A stretch of 64,000 nucleotides of DNA from Luscinia megarhynchos (GCA_034336665.1 JAPFBE010000002.1:4448146-4512145), one strand, 5' to 3'; positions 9,501 to 22,710 are shown, numbered from the stretch's first letter. A program made the numbers and translations. The notes: generated by a model from the letters alone, not told the origin.

Positions 9501-12500
9501 ATCAAAATGTGTTCTGCCATCATGTTATTAGACCTCTTATAGATCAAACTAGAAGCAAGTGAAAAGGGAATGTTTTCTTTTTTCCTATCTGTAGCTGTAT
9601 CTGCTTAGAAGATTGGCATTGTAAGCTTCTCCCATTAGCTAACAAAGAGATAGAAATCTTCCACATCCCTGTGTGCCTTCTCCAGATGTGGATTAAGTTC
9701 ATTAACAGCAAGAGTAATCTCCCAGACTGTCTGACAGGTGTTGATCTGTGCACCAGCACTAGTGCAGATTCTCACTTTGATGATGTTAAATGGGTGAGAG
9801 CCAAGACCGTGGGTTTGGAGCAGATTGTCTCCGTGTACTGCTCTTTGACTTGAACATGAAGTTCTCAGATGGATCACCAGAGGCTACACCACCAGTGAAT
9901 GCTCAATACTCTCCACAACCCAGAGGTGGGAAAGTCCATGAGGGCAGGCAAGAGCTAACTTAAACCAACCACACACACACAACCCATAGTGGGAACACAA
10001 CCCTCAGCATCAGGTATTTTCATTTGCAAACTTATGCTTATTCCTGATACAGACATGGCCAGCAGTAATTATAAGAATACAGACTAGCATTAAAATAATT
10101 AAAATTGACGTATTGAACTCCCCAGAAGGAACGCCCATAAGAAATGGGAATATCCATAAGGAAATTTGATCCAACAGAAGGCTAAAACAGTCCCAAAGAC
10201 CTCAAACCACTCATTTTAGCACTCTGTGGGACCCTCTACAACTGTTTGCATGGTATTGGTGAACACCAGAAATTTTAAGGTGAAAACACAGGGTAATACA
10301 CCAAGATCTGGACTACCTGAAAAGACATGGTCATCTGAACAACATTCATTTTAGTGTAACATGAAGGATCCATCATGTGAGGCTGGGAAAGGTATGTGGG
10401 ATACCTGGGAAGTAGGACAAAATAAAAAGATACTCAGAGTACAGAGGCATTTTGGATACAGATTGTTCATTTTGGCAGGTTATAAGTAAGTAGAAGGAAT
10501 GCAAGTCTTGCCAGAGATAAAAATAAATAGATTTGTCCTGTTCATGGCATAAAAGAACCACAAAAGAAGTTGTAACATTAAAACCAGGCACAGATGCAAA
10601 AGTTAAAAGGTTAGGGAACTGCAAGAACCTGCTCTGGAAAGCATGTGAGATAAGAGTGATTAGGATTCATTTGATAGGCTTAGAGGAAATTCAGATACTT
10701 TCCATACAGGTGTGGTTTTATTAGAGATTGCTGCTGGGCTGCTTTCAGCCTGCTGGGGGAAAATGTGTAAGCCAGAAGGGGAAAGACAGACCTTGCCAGG
10801 TAAAGAGTCAAGGATAATTTAGATGGACACACAGTGAGGAAAGCAAGCCAGGAAATACTTTATTTAGCAGGGTGGTATTTTTTCATGAGGTCTAAAAATG
10901 AGGAACAGTATTATCTTCAAAATCCTTCATATCTTCTCAGCGCAATGCAAAAAATCACTGAGTCTTACATACAGCCTTGCTTACTCTGATTTCTGGTGTA
11001 ATTTTTGTCTGCGCCCTCCACAAAATTAAAACCTCTTCAAAATATGTAGTTAGCATTCCTTCAGTGGCCTTCCCTGTCAGTACCCATGCCAAGCAGTTGA
11101 CAGAATGATTTTTCCCGTCCTACCTGTGCACCATTATCTCCAGCCATTATAAAGGCAGAACTTGGAGAAACATTTGCCATATATGGTGGTACTGGTTGTC
11201 CAGTAAGTATCTTATTAATGAGCGTTCTGAGGAAGGAGACACAGCCTACCTGTTTACACAAGTGACACAGCATTCTTTCTGCATGACTTGAGCATCACTT
11301 AAGTCAAAAAAATCTTTAGGCTTGAATTTTTGCCTTGGCACCTTAATACCATCTCTCCTTAGGATCCCGAGAACAGCAACATGATGTTCATACACCAACA
11401 CATTTTGACTACTGAGTTTAAATGGAAGAATGATGTTGCATATTCCAGTAGGATTGGAAAGCAACTGTCAGCACTTAGAACTACAATGTGAGCTGCATGT
11501 GAGTTATTAGAGCTGCGGCTATCTAAGCTTAATCCTGGCATCCAAGAACATTTCCTTGGGTTTTACTGGGCTGAAATGTCCACATACATTTGTGGACACA
11601 GCTGTACAAGCACTGAGAGAAGACTACAAGCCTACATGCTTCAGAGCCTGCACTACAGTTAAAAACATATAGCATGCTAGCACAAGTGAAAGGGAGAGCT
11701 GCTATGTGCAACTTGATCATTACATTTGGTCTACCAGTTGCATAGAAACAAAGCTGCTCTACAAGTGCTGATTTGCTTTAGTACAACATTTCTACACGTA
11801 GCATGGTTAGAGAGCCCATCTTAGCAGATGCTTTAGAATAAATAGTACTTCTAAGATTTCCTCTGCTGAATAGGAGTACGTTAAGAAGATGGAAGCCATC
11901 ACACACCACTTGGAAAATGGTAATTAATAGCTTACCAAGACCCCCGTATACACCACATAACAGTCTTCAATCCTTGTCAAAAAAAAAAAAAAAAAAAATT
12001 CAAAATTTGAAGCCTAGAGCATCTTCACTTAGTTTCCTACCCAAAGTAGTTGTAGGCTCCTGCTTTAAAGTGACTCTTCTTAATACTAGAAGCTCACATA
12101 CCTTCTCTCAAGTTTTGGTGCCTTTCCCTTGCTACTCTTCTTAACCTTTCTTCTTTGAGCCTCACAGGTGCAAAGCTTTCAGTTGAATTAACTCTGCCTT
12201 ATTCAGAAGTGGTGAGGGACATGTTTCTCTGAATATTAATCTTGCTAGGTATGAAGGGCAAATGCTTAAAATAATAAGTTGCCTGAATTTCTGTTATTTT
12301 GGGAGTTTGGGGATTTATTTGTTTGGTTTGTTTTGATTTGTTTTTCCAGTCAGAATTCCACAGGCTTCTGAGCAAATTAGTTAACTCCAGGGGTATACAC
12401 TGTTAAACACAGGATGCTTGCTTCCCATGTTTATTACAAAATCTACAGAGATCTCCACAAACCTTTCATTTAATTGGAGTTTTGCCGCCAACTTAAATAG

Positions 12501-14300
12501 GTAGCTCAGGTCCAAGTTCATTAACAGAATGGAAAGATTTACTCCAAGTGTGGGATGTAGTAGAAAGATTAGAAGCTGAGCAGTTGCCTTTACATGGTGA
12601 GCATGCCTAAGCTTGATGAGTTATTTCCTGAACCTAAACTATAAACATGGAACTGTGCAAAGTTGCAAAACTGCATGTGGGATGCATCTGCTGGAAATTA
12701 TAACAACAACTAACAATCTTCACCTCACTAAAGTCAGTGAAACATTTTCCATATACTTGATTGGAGCCAGGATTTTGCTGTAGGCTGTTACACTTTAGTT
12801 TTTCAGGAATTAATGCACCTTGCACAGTAAATACCTCTGAAAAATGTTTTAGCTCCTCTCCTTCCCAGTTATCCCTTTTTCTCTAGGCTGAGTTTTAATT
12901 TGCTTTTCTAAACCTTTTCCATTTCCATTCCTTTTTTAAAATCAGAAACTGAATAGATACCTTTTCAGCATTCTGCTTGAGCAACACCAATGGCATCACT
13001 TTTACTCTGTATTAGTCATGATGCACAATGGTGTGATGTCTTCCATCAGAATTGCAAATCACTTAACAAATGTTAATTAAGTACTGCGTCTCTGTGAGGT
13101 GTGTAAGTAAGTAATTTTATAAGCCAGTGCCATTTAAAGGAGAGAGAAGGTTGGATTCTCATCTTAGTGCACAGCCTCTCGTTTACAGTTATTTTCTTCC
13201 TGGATGTGTAGACCTGAAGTAAGTTCCTTGTGCAGCTTTTGTAATGGCATCAGTAACAGGCACATTTGTGAGGCCAAAATGCAAGATATCTCTTCTATTT
13301 TCATTATGTGAAAGCACATCCTCTCAAATTCATTCTCAAATGTAATTGTGGTAAATCAAGTCGGTAGAGAAGACGGGAAGAATTTGAGACTTAAGCTCCA
13401 GCCCTGCCTTCACTTCATTAGGAACAGGTGTTCCTAAACTTTTGGTGTCCTCTGTTTGCATTTGTGCAGGTAGCAAAGGACTTCCTAGATGCTACAGGCT
13501 TCCATTTCCCAGACACATTTACTCTTTGCACTGGAAATCACATTTAGGCAGATTTTGAGGGCTTCATAAATTTGTCTAGGTTTTCTGGATGTGTGGTGGC
13601 TGTAGAGAGCAGATACTTCTGAACTGGTTGCTGCATGCCCTGGAAATCTGGATGTCAGCACTGTGGGCACACGTAGCAGTCACAGGACATGAACTTCTCC
13701 CCTCACAGGAGCAGCTGTGTGTGTGTGCTGTGCTGTCCAGCCATGCATATGAAGTGCAATACATCAGAAACAGCAGACTTGATGTAGACATGGCTGTGCA
13801 GTCAGGCCCATGCTTTCGTGGGGGAACTATATAGTTATTTGCATATAGATTATACATCCCCCGTGGCTGTGTGTTGTAGCTGCTGCATCTGTACACAGTT
13901 TATTCCACCCATGAAATCCTCTTCACACCTATGGGATTTCTACCACTCTAGTTTGCACCCTGATATGCATGCTTCTCAAAGGATAGGACCCTTACTTACT
14001 GTTCTACTTGTCCTGCCAATTCCCTCTTCCCTTCTAATAACAAGTCCTTGCAATAAGACAGTTCTTCCATGAGACACACTGAGACAATTTCAGCTTGCAC
14101 AGACGAGAGACGTGGCAGTCCCCAGTCCTTTTTCCATCCCCAGGAGTCCTTGGTTTTCTGCTGCTTACCATGCCCTGGTTCTGACATGTGTTGGATCTAC
14201 CCATTAGCCATTTTGACCTGTTAGCCTGGGAGAAACAGCAGAAAGGTGGGTAGCTTTCTCTGGCATAGTGAGGTAGATGGCTTACTAGATGACAGATAGG
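6561..14300. other. Putative COA1 intron 1, first part: no recognised features except a poly(A) run
   Basis: AT-rich sequence without exons, RNA genes or clear transposable elements that I can recognise. The only repeat of note is a 20-base A run at 11,979-11,998. The many 60-100 codon open frames on both strands lack family features. Confidence 0.5.
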
Positions 14301-14307
14301 AGGTAGA

Positions 14308-15139
14308 GGATCAGCAAATTTGCCAATGGTATCAAGCTGTAAGGTGTGGAGGGAAATGATGACACTTGGCAGGCTTGAGATGTAAGCCTTTGTAAATCTC
14401 ATGAAGTCCAGCAAGGCCAAGTGCAAGGTGCTGCTGATGGATTGGGGCAATCCCAAGCACAAATAGGCTGGGCAGAAAATTGATTGAAATCAACTTGAAG
14501 CTGGACATTATCCAGCAATGTGTGCTTGCAGCCCAAAAATTCAGCCGTTTCCCAGGCTACTTTCAAAGCAGTGTGGCCAGCATGGCCAGGGGGGAGATTC
14601 TGCCCCTCTGCTCTGTTCTCATGATGCCCTATGTAAAATGCTCTGTCCAACATAAGAAGGACATGGACCTGTTAGAACAAATTCAGAGGAGGGCTACAAA
14701 GATGATCAGAGGGCTGGAATACCTCTCCTTTGATGACAGACTGAGAGAGCTGGGGATGTTCTGCCTGGAGAAGACTCCAGGGAGATCTTTGAGCAGCTTT
14801 CCTGTACCTAAAGGGAACCTTTTGGAAGCTGGAGAGAGACTTTTTACAAGGGCCTGTTATAATAGAGCAAGAGGGAATAATTTTAAACTGAGAGTAGGTT
14901 TACATTAGATATTAGAGAGAAATTAATTACTGTGAGGATGTTAGAATACTGAAAAAAGTTGTCCAGAGGCATGCCCCATCCCTGAAAATACTCAGGCTCA
15001 GATTGGATGGGACTTGAGCATCCTGATCTAGTGGGTAGATCAGGATGCTCCAGTGGCTTCCCTGGCCATGGCAGCAGGTTTGGAACTAGGTGATCTTTGG
15101 AGTCCCTTCCAACCCAAATGATTTCTGTGATTCTATGAT
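14308..15139 (+). mobile_element. CR1 LINE fragment, longest copy in the window
   Basis: About 830 bases. It starts in the ORF2 reverse-transcriptase tail ('agcaaatttgccaatggtatcaagctg', then 'aaggccaagtgcaaggtgctgc'), passes a readable but broken ORF2 C-terminal stretch (LLEQIQRRATKMIRGLEY at about 14,670-14,725), then the 3' UTR, and ends in the 'gtgattctatgatc' octamer tail. It has internal deletions, including loss of 5' ORF2 sequence. It contains a perfect 15-bp inverted repeat at 15,016-15,050. Confidence 0.93.
15016..15050. repeat. Perfect 15-bp inverted repeat with 5-base loop
   Basis: GAGCATCCTGATCTA at 15,016-15,030 is followed by gtggg and its exact complement at 15,036-15,050. 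The left arm is normal CR1 sequence; the right arm replaces the bases expected there in CR1. Confidence 0.9.
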
Positions 15140-16569
15140 CAGGGGAGTACTGAGATATTGCAAGTGCAGCTGGGAAGATAGCAAAGAGATTGAGAGACCT
15201 GACCTCTCACTTTTGCAAATGACTTGTTAGATCAGCTTAGCTGCCTGTGAAGTGGTAATTTGATTTGTTTCCTTTTCAGAACAGAGGTCCTACACTGCCT
15301 CTTTTTCTCTTCTCCTTGGAAATGTCATTCAGTCTAGAAAAATTTGGGTGGATTCAGTTCTTCATCACAATACCATATTAGAAAAATATATTTGGAAGGG
15401 TTATCAAGGATTTTCTACATTGCTTTCCTTCAGGCATTTGCATATAAACTTTCTTCCATATATTTCTGTCATACCAGTTGGGTTGTTTTTTATTGCTGTT
15501 CATATGTTGGATGCTAAAACCATTGTTATAATCGTGTTCATAAACCTCTATGATTTTTAAACATGTTTGTTCTGATTCTATGTTATCCACAAAAATACTT
15601 CTAGGCCATTATCTTGCTCTGTTGAATTAGTTCCAAAATTTTACCTAAAGCTAAACACCTCCCATGTTGTGTGGAAACTGCTTTGAAATTAAGCAGAAAT
15701 TTGAGAAACTTCTGTTGGCTGCCTCAAAGAGTGTCAAGCACATCAAATATTCCTCCCACCCCCCTGAAAAATTAAGAAATAAATAAAGAAATAATCTTTT
15801 TTTCCACCTACTTCCAGCTAGATTTGAACTGGAAGAACATAAAATCACACATTATGAAATTCTGATTTTTCCTTCAGTATTGTTTGAGAAATGATGGAAG
15901 ACTTAAGTGCATTAATAAAGCGGTTTAGACAGCCGTCTGCCACAGTGTGGAGCTCAGAAGATCAAAAGAACAATCTCATCTGCTTGACACACCCAGTGTT
16001 GGTTCATTAATGGCATTCTTTTAGCATAGGTTGTAACTGTACACATTGCACAAAAAAGCAGTGCCATGAAGTCCCCTATCCCTAGGGAACAGAAGGAACA
16101 GAAAAAAAAGTGGTTGATTAAAGCATTCTCAGCAGCTGAGAACATCCCTAGCACCGACATGTTTTACTGTGAACTTTGAAAGGGTGGGAAGAATAACTAC
16201 TCACCACCATCTTCATTTGATGGTATTGTTCAGAATAAATCCCCCACTGGTAGAATAATCCCTGATTAGAGACATTCTAGCTTTCAGAAGACATGCTCTC
16301 AAAGCATTCACAGTGGGGGCATATTGTAGTATCAGTGTTCCATAAAATTGGTTTGGGGTTGCCCATCTCTTTTGGTGACAGAAAGTAGAGGTCTAGATGT
16401 GCGTGTCTTATACCAAATATGACCCATTTTAAATTCTGAAGTAAAGGAGAGGTTGTCTTTCCCTGACAGAGACAAAGATCCATTGTTTTTTTCCTGATAC
16501 CGCTTCCATAGGGTCTCTAAAGAGCCAAACTTAACTGAAAAGCAAAAAGTCCATGGTAGGGGGGAAGGG

Positions 16570-16637
16570 GGACGTGGGGTTGGGAGCTAGACAACCTTTA
16601 AGGTCCCTTCCAATGCAAACCATTCTATTCTGTGATT
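16570..16637 (+). mobile_element. CR1 3'-end fragment
   Basis: Short remnant: 'ctttaaggtcccttccaatgcaaacc' followed by 'attctattctgtgattt', the characteristic CR1 3' end with its octamer tail. The 5' limit is unclear. Confidence 0.75.
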
Positions 16638-16806
16638 TACTTACTGGTTTTGCAATTTTAGAAAATAAATTTTCTCACCTCTAGTTTAGGAAAATCCTAG
16701 TTGTAATGAGGTTAACTGAGTGGATTCCAGATCACACTCATTCCTTGCATGGTAGCATTGACTTAATGGCAGAGCACCAGGAAAGAATCTGGCCCTTTCT
16801 GTCTGT

Positions 16807-16819
16807 GAAAGTGAAAGTG
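16807..16819 (+). promoter_or_regulatory. ISRE/PRDI-like motif
   Basis: GAAAGTGAAAGTG resembles the IRF and PRDM1 (Blimp-1) binding consensus. A single match of this kind is common by chance in 64 kb; function is not claimed. Confidence 0.2.
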
Positions 16820-18215
16820 TGTTAGGCAGGCGTTTCAGCACGCAGGGTAACGTGCCTTTGGATTGTACACAGCTAATCCTCTTTGTACATTGCTGACTGT
16901 AACCTGCTTAGTCTTACATGAAATGTATTCGTTGTCTTTTCCTGAGCCTGATCCAAAGCCTGTTGAAGTCAGTGGAAAGAGTCCAGATATTTTTTCAGTC
17001 GTTTTGGAGCTAACTCTATATGAACAGCTGGTCTATGACTGAGTCTTCTAGTTGAAAGACAAGGAAAATAAGCAGCACCAAACCACACTGGACTCAGCGC
17101 TGTATTAAGTATATAAATGAAAGTAATGTGAAACTTGTAAAACTGGACTGGACAAAACACTCCAAAACATGCTGCAGGGAGCAGTCTAGTGCTAGCAGGG
17201 GAATACGTTAGTTATTTAATGATTTCTTTTCCATAGCTTTTACTTTTCCACATAATTCTGTAATGTAACAGTACTTTTTTCTCCTTGGGCAAATAGCTGT
17301 CAGACAGCAGCACTGGAATGAGAACATATGTAGTGTTCACTTTTATCTTATATTACAAAAGAAGTATGAATACCTTGTGTTATTCCAAGTATAAAATTAC
17401 AGGTGTCAAATCATTTGGTGCTTTAAATGCTGTGCCAGAAAAGTAATCCAGTAAAAATAGCTATGTTCTGTCAAAGCTGAGCAGTAAGTGTTGTTATTAC
17501 AGTTTCTTGCATGGCTCCAACAGTGTAAGATGGCAAAATAAGTGTAAGACCAGCAAGAAACTTGCCTGCAATCACCCAGATCATACAAAGGCAGGAGGAT
17601 GGAAACGAGGTAAACTTAATGACCCAAAGTCTGATTTACAGTTCATTTGAACTTTAAAAATGCTGTTAAACAAAAGCTGGTTAACATCTTAGGGGCTGAT
17701 TCTTACACAGAGATCTTGAAGAGTTAAATTAAAGAGTGATTTGTGCTTGGTTCTGGGTGAGTATGTGGTTGATCCTCTGACCTAAGGAGTGTACGGTTTA
17801 AAAAGTAGAAGATTATTTATCTGGAAATGTTGAATTTTGTAATCTCTACATTGCAGGTGGGAGTGCAAAACAGGAGGGAAGAAGTTTTGGCTGGGTTAAA
17901 CAGTCAGGGTCTGAGTTGTATGTGGCAGAGAACCCCTAAGTCCTGTCAAGTGCTTTGCAAGCAAGCAAGGCCATCCATACCTAACTGTGGTATGGATGTG
18001 AAGCTGTGAATGAATGTATGTGGCGAAGTTTCGTGTGGACCTGAGCTAAAAATAGGAGATATGAGAACAGGTCATGGCAGACCTATGGTCACTTTCTGCT
18101 CAAAAGATCATGAAGAGCCACACACTTTATTGCAGCTTCTGGAATTTAGGTTAAATACTTTTGTTGCCCATTCCGCAAAATCCTGGACAGAAGAAAATTT
18201 ATATAGTAGATTATG

Positions 18216-18230
18216 TCTACTAGGGGGCAG
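18216..18230 (+). promoter_or_regulatory. CTCF-like motif
   Basis: TCTACTAGGGGGCAG matches the CTCF core (CCACTAGGGGGCAG type) with one mismatch, in + orientation. It lies deep in the putative COA1 intron 1. Confidence 0.4.
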
Positions 18231-19543
18231 AAGAATCACTGCATTTAATACTCTTTTTCAGGTCTTCAGAGCTACAGCAAAATTTGGACAGAGACAGCCT
18301 AATTTGCTAAACTGGGAACATGCTGCTTCAGTCAGTATGGATGTTAGGAAGCTAATTAAAGGACATAGCAGCTGACAACTGAATCTTTAATCCCTGTCAA
18401 ATCCCTTAAATTTATGACTAGTGTGAAGTAGTTCATATAGAGAAGAAATTTTTACTCCTGATTTTTTTACCACTGAATTCATGTGTTTCCAGATGAGATA
18501 CATTTATTTTCATGGTAATAATCGTAACACATTTTACTTAATATTTTCAGGATTAATTCTGTCTGCTTTATAAATCACTCCCCAAATCCCAGCTCTCTTC
18601 CTCTACTTCATGAAAACCATGGGAGTCATAGTAGTTATCCGCACTGGTATTTTAAGTAAATGGCATGAAGGGTGTGTCAGGCTCATAATATGCTGCTGAA
18701 CAGCAGACCTAATCCTGGTGCTTAGAGGCTGCAGTTGTGCTGAAAGGTCAGAAACACCAAGGTCATGTAGTGCACCAAAACTTGCCTGTCCTGATATGGT
18801 GAGGAACAGTCACACGTGTTGATTTATAGAAAAACTTTGGTTCCTTTTTTTTTTTTTTCTTTGCAAACCACATGCTCTTGCTGAATGTAAATATCTCATG
18901 CTGCAATGATTAAGTCCATTTTAGTTTTGTTTCCATTAATCTATGAAAAGATTGTGCCAAAACCCAGAATCAGCTATGAAGGATAAATTGTGGGGGTTTT
19001 TTAATTTCTGAAAAAAAGAACTCAGCAGTAGGTTGTCAGATAGTGCATCAAAGGATGCATCCAGTGTACCTCGGTATGTTGTAACGTGAGCTATTTGTTC
19101 AAAAGTTAGCTCTAGTTAACTAACATGACTATTCATTCTAAAATAAGCACTCAGGCAGTGCTTGCTCCCAGGCAAATACTTGTTCTGCTACAGTTCTTTC
19201 TCAGCTCAGCTGCCTCTGATCTCCTTTGCAAGTGCCGAAGTTGTTAGCCTTTGTAGTCATGAGAGTTAATTACCACTCATTTTGTTCTCTCTTCTGCATG
19301 GCCAAAAGCTTTTATGTCTTTTACATGATTTGGGAGTGGAAAGACTTGCCTACATTAAGGGACTGTTCCATATGCAATATGTGATTAATAGTTGCCAAGA
19401 AGTGGTCTGCCACGTGTGCTGGCAGGTTGGTGGCTGTGCAGCTGCATTGCTAATTGCACAGCTGGGCTGGGTGAGCACAGTGCATCTGAAGGTGGAGATA
19501 GGCTCCAAGGCCCTGCAGGAGATGGAGGCTAGGTAAACTGGGC

Positions 19544-20107
19544 TGAAGTAAACGGGCCAGGAGACCAGATTACCGCACTGCTCCTTTATAAGGCCTTTAT
19601 TAAAGATCAGCTCTGGGCAGGGAACCCGAACGGCTGCGCACACCACTGCTGCTCCCAAAAGGCAACACCGAGAAGAAGTTGCTCAGTTCTGTCTTCACGG
19701 GCAGAGTTGGGTCTCTCATCCTCACGGGTCCCTAGAAAGACTGCTGTGGCTCATTATTGTAAGGGGAAGTCCTGATGGTAGGGTGCTATAGGTCACGGTG
19801 CAGCTCCGGATGGTGACCTTGCCTTCTCTGTAATTTTTCCCAGCTGTGGAACACTATTCTCAGTCTTAGATATTATTTGGGCTCGTTATTTTAGGGGTTT
19901 CAGCTCTCAATGGTGTCCCAGCATTCTCTGCGTCTTTCATTTGCATGTACTCCACTGACGTCACTCGTCCTCCTCTGTCACAGGCGCCATTTTAGGGAGG
20001 CAGTGAGGGCATTAACCCGACGCAAGGGGAAAGGGGTGTGGGGCAAGACAATTGGGGCTGAAAACAAGGTGAGGCCAAGAACTGACCATTAACAATTAAC
20101 ATTACAG
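19544..20107 (-). mobile_element. Endogenous retrovirus LTR-like block, minus strand
   Basis: A distinct block with higher CpG content than its flanks. Read on the minus strand it carries an octamer (ATTTGCAT, + coordinates 19,939-19,946), a palindromic CRE (TGACGTCA, 19,956-19,963), and further on an AATAAA signal (complement at 19,596-19,601) followed by a short tail. This order is what a U3-R-U5 long terminal repeat would show. Candidate TG...CA ends are at 19,544 and 20,107, but I could not match a target-site duplication, so the boundaries are tentative. No gag, pol or env frame is visible; a solo or truncated LTR is most likely. The family is not identified. Confidence 0.5.
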
Positions 20108-20148
20108 ACAACTGGAAACATTTATAAAAACATACAACTTTAACCGCT

Positions 20149-20360
20149 GTAAAACTTTCTCTGGGGAATGTCCCCGCGAAACCACTTGCCCTGCCCAGAA
20201 TCCCAGTGGGGGCCAAAGCCACGGGCAGCGTCCCCCTCCCTCCCGTGGGAACGGGAATGGGGTCAGGATTTGCATTAGGGACAGGAAGGGGAGCGGGATC
20301 GGGATTGGGGGCAGCCGTCCCGCGCGGACAGGAGCGGGGAGCGGGGTAAAACTTTCTCTG
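20149..20360. repeat. 15-bp direct repeats flanking a 182-bp GC-rich insert
   Basis: GTAAAACTTTCTCTG occurs at 20,149-20,163 and again, identical, at 20,346-20,360. The 182 bases between (20,164-20,345) are G+C- and CpG-rich, unlike both flanks, and contain a second octamer motif (ATTTGCAT, 20,268-20,275) and GGGATCGGGATTGGG-type repeats. The layout fits an insertion with a target-site duplication or a two-copy tandem structure at the edge of the LTR element. No poly(A) tail or CR1 tail is seen. Confidence 0.75.
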
Positions 20361-22710
20361 AAGGATTTATTCATAACATGGGCTACCTGGGCTGTGTGGC
20401 TAGATGTGGCTTCTGGGGACAGATGGGAAGGATCTGCTGGGGTTGAAACCTGGACATGTGGAGAGAACACCTAGGAGCTGTGATAGGGGGCAGTGAGTAA
20501 GGAGCAGAGGCTAAAGCAATGTAGCAATCAGCTGTGCACAGCATGGCCCTTTGGTATTGGGCTGAACTCCCTTAGTTTTGGGAATGTTTGTGTAGGAAGG
20601 GAGCACATATTGTTGTTTAGCTTTCATATCAGTCCTAAAACTAGGTTTATCTCCCAGCTCAAAAGCTTTGTCCCCACAGAAGTGGATATTCAAAAACAGT
20701 GCTCTTTAGAGGTTGTGGCCTGCAGTAGCAGGAAGCTCAGAGAGACTGCATAATTTCAGTATCTCTAAGCTCTGGAGTTTTTTCCTTGAATTATGTTTTT
20801 CCTTTTCAGCTAAATAAACCGTAGCAAAAAGCCTTTCACTGTGTGCTAAGATATTCTCAAGTGCTCTTGTTTCCAAGGGTGACTTTACTGCAGGCAGCAA
20901 TGCAGTCTCAGAACAGAGCTCTTACGTGTCCCAGTTACAGAATTACTTCCTGTGCTGCTGACAGCTTGATTTGTGAAAGAAAAAAGAATAGCAAAACAAA
21001 ACTCAACCTACAGCCTGTCCAAGAGAGAAAAACACAGACTTGCTGTGCTTTAGAGAAAGTGTCAAACACAAACATTTCAAAGGAGGAAAGGTTCTAGTCT
21101 TTGTGTGCATGATAAAAATCCTTTTACAAAGGATAAGTCACATAACTGTAACTATCTTTATGCTTTAAAAGTTTCCTGTTTAATACCTATGGGATAAAGT
21201 CTGTGCAGCTAGCTGGAGGCCAGTTTTAACCTTGGACCATTGAAATCTGTTGACCTGTGGTTTGGTACAGAGCTGGCCATTGTTGTTTTTTTCCTGCTTT
21301 GAAATAAGGGATATCTGGGAAACCTCTAGCACCACCACCCCCCAAAACAAAAAAATCCACATCTGACAGTGTGCTAGACCTGCTTTACTTAGCTGGTAAG
21401 TGTTGCAAAGTAGCCAGATATTGAAAATGATGCTAATCAAGCAAATGTCAGACTTAGAAACTCATAATTACGTGTTTATACTGGATCTGGTAGATACTAA
21501 GAAGACTTTAAGTGCATGTATAATTCCAGAGCTGTTTTGTTCTGGTTTGAGACTAAGCAGTAGTTGTAGAAAAAGAAGACTGAACTGTTCTGCAGTTGAG
21601 CAAGCAATTTTATTTCTAAAACAAAATCTCATGCACTACAGGACTCATGATTCATAAATCTGGTACAATGCAGAAGGAAGCTTTGTCTTGATTTGTAGCT
21701 TATAAAAATAGGATTTTGCTAATAAATGTATTCTTCAGAATTACAGACCAGCAGATTCTTAAATGTGGAGGTCATGGATTTGTCTTAACAGTAGCCTCCT
21801 ATGATTACTATATACTGTATTTTTATGATAGGTGATACAGCTTCTTCCTGGCCACTTAGTTATGTCACTATTAAATGGAGAGAAAAGGAATTGGGATGAC
21901 CTGATGGGGGTAAGGCAAACAGCAAAGCACTGCCATTGATGAAACAAACTTGCTTTTAGCACATTCTCTAGTTAGTCTGAGTCATCAATCATCAATTAAG
22001 TTTGTTCTCTTCTTCCTCCTCCATCTTTCCCTGAGCTACATTATAAAGGAGTGCTGTGACTGGAATCAGGAGTGCATTATCTGGGAGTGGTCCTGAGAGC
22101 AGTCAGGGGTGGGGACTGGATAGGGACTAGGCCACGGCATGGAGAGACAAGCAGAGCCCAGTTTGCAAGAGCTGCTTGAGTCAAGTGCTGCCTCTTTAAG
22201 ATAGCTCTGGAAGGACATATCCAACTGTGGATACCATGCAAGCCCTGCATTAGTCCTGTAACTTCCTTGGTGCCTGTTCCCTGCACTGCCTGTTCTACCT
22301 CTCCAGCCTGGAGTTGCCCCTGATGCAGGCCTTGGTCCCAGACTTGGTATTTCTCTCCCTCTCATTGCCACATCCTTAGATGTTCACAGTTTCTCACAGT
22401 GCACAATATTTCCTAAAGTCAGCCAAATATACAGTTTTGAGGATGCACTTCTAGCATGTGTTGAGCTCAGAAATTTGCCTTCACCAATTTAATTCTCGTA
22501 TAAGAACATATCAGAAACATTTTATTCTCTTAACATGTCTGTATACACATATATATTCATCTGTGTATCTGTGTGTATCCCATTATTAACAGTGAGCATT
22601 AAGTGTAGGCATCAGGGATGAAATGGACTGTAAAATTTCCATGCCATCTGCCCAAACAGCACACTGGCTTCAAAAGAATGCTCAGATGTTTATAAAAGCT
22701 AGACTGAATT

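Larger units (their letters stand above)
15140..19543. other. Putative COA1 intron 1, second part
   Basis: AT-rich intronic sequence with a short CR1 end (about 16,570-16,637), an ISRE/PRDI-like motif (16,807-16,819), a CTCF-like motif (18,216-18,230) and a T run (18,845-18,858). A 121-codon open frame at 18,010-18,375 shows no recognisable domain. I see no other gene. Confidence 0.5.

Noticed and set aside
14480..14908. 142-codon + frame
   Set aside because: This is the decayed ORF2 C-terminal end of the CR1 at 14,308-15,139, not a host gene.
18010..18375. 121-codon + frame
   Set aside because: No recognisable domain, no flanking splice or promoter support; it fits chance.
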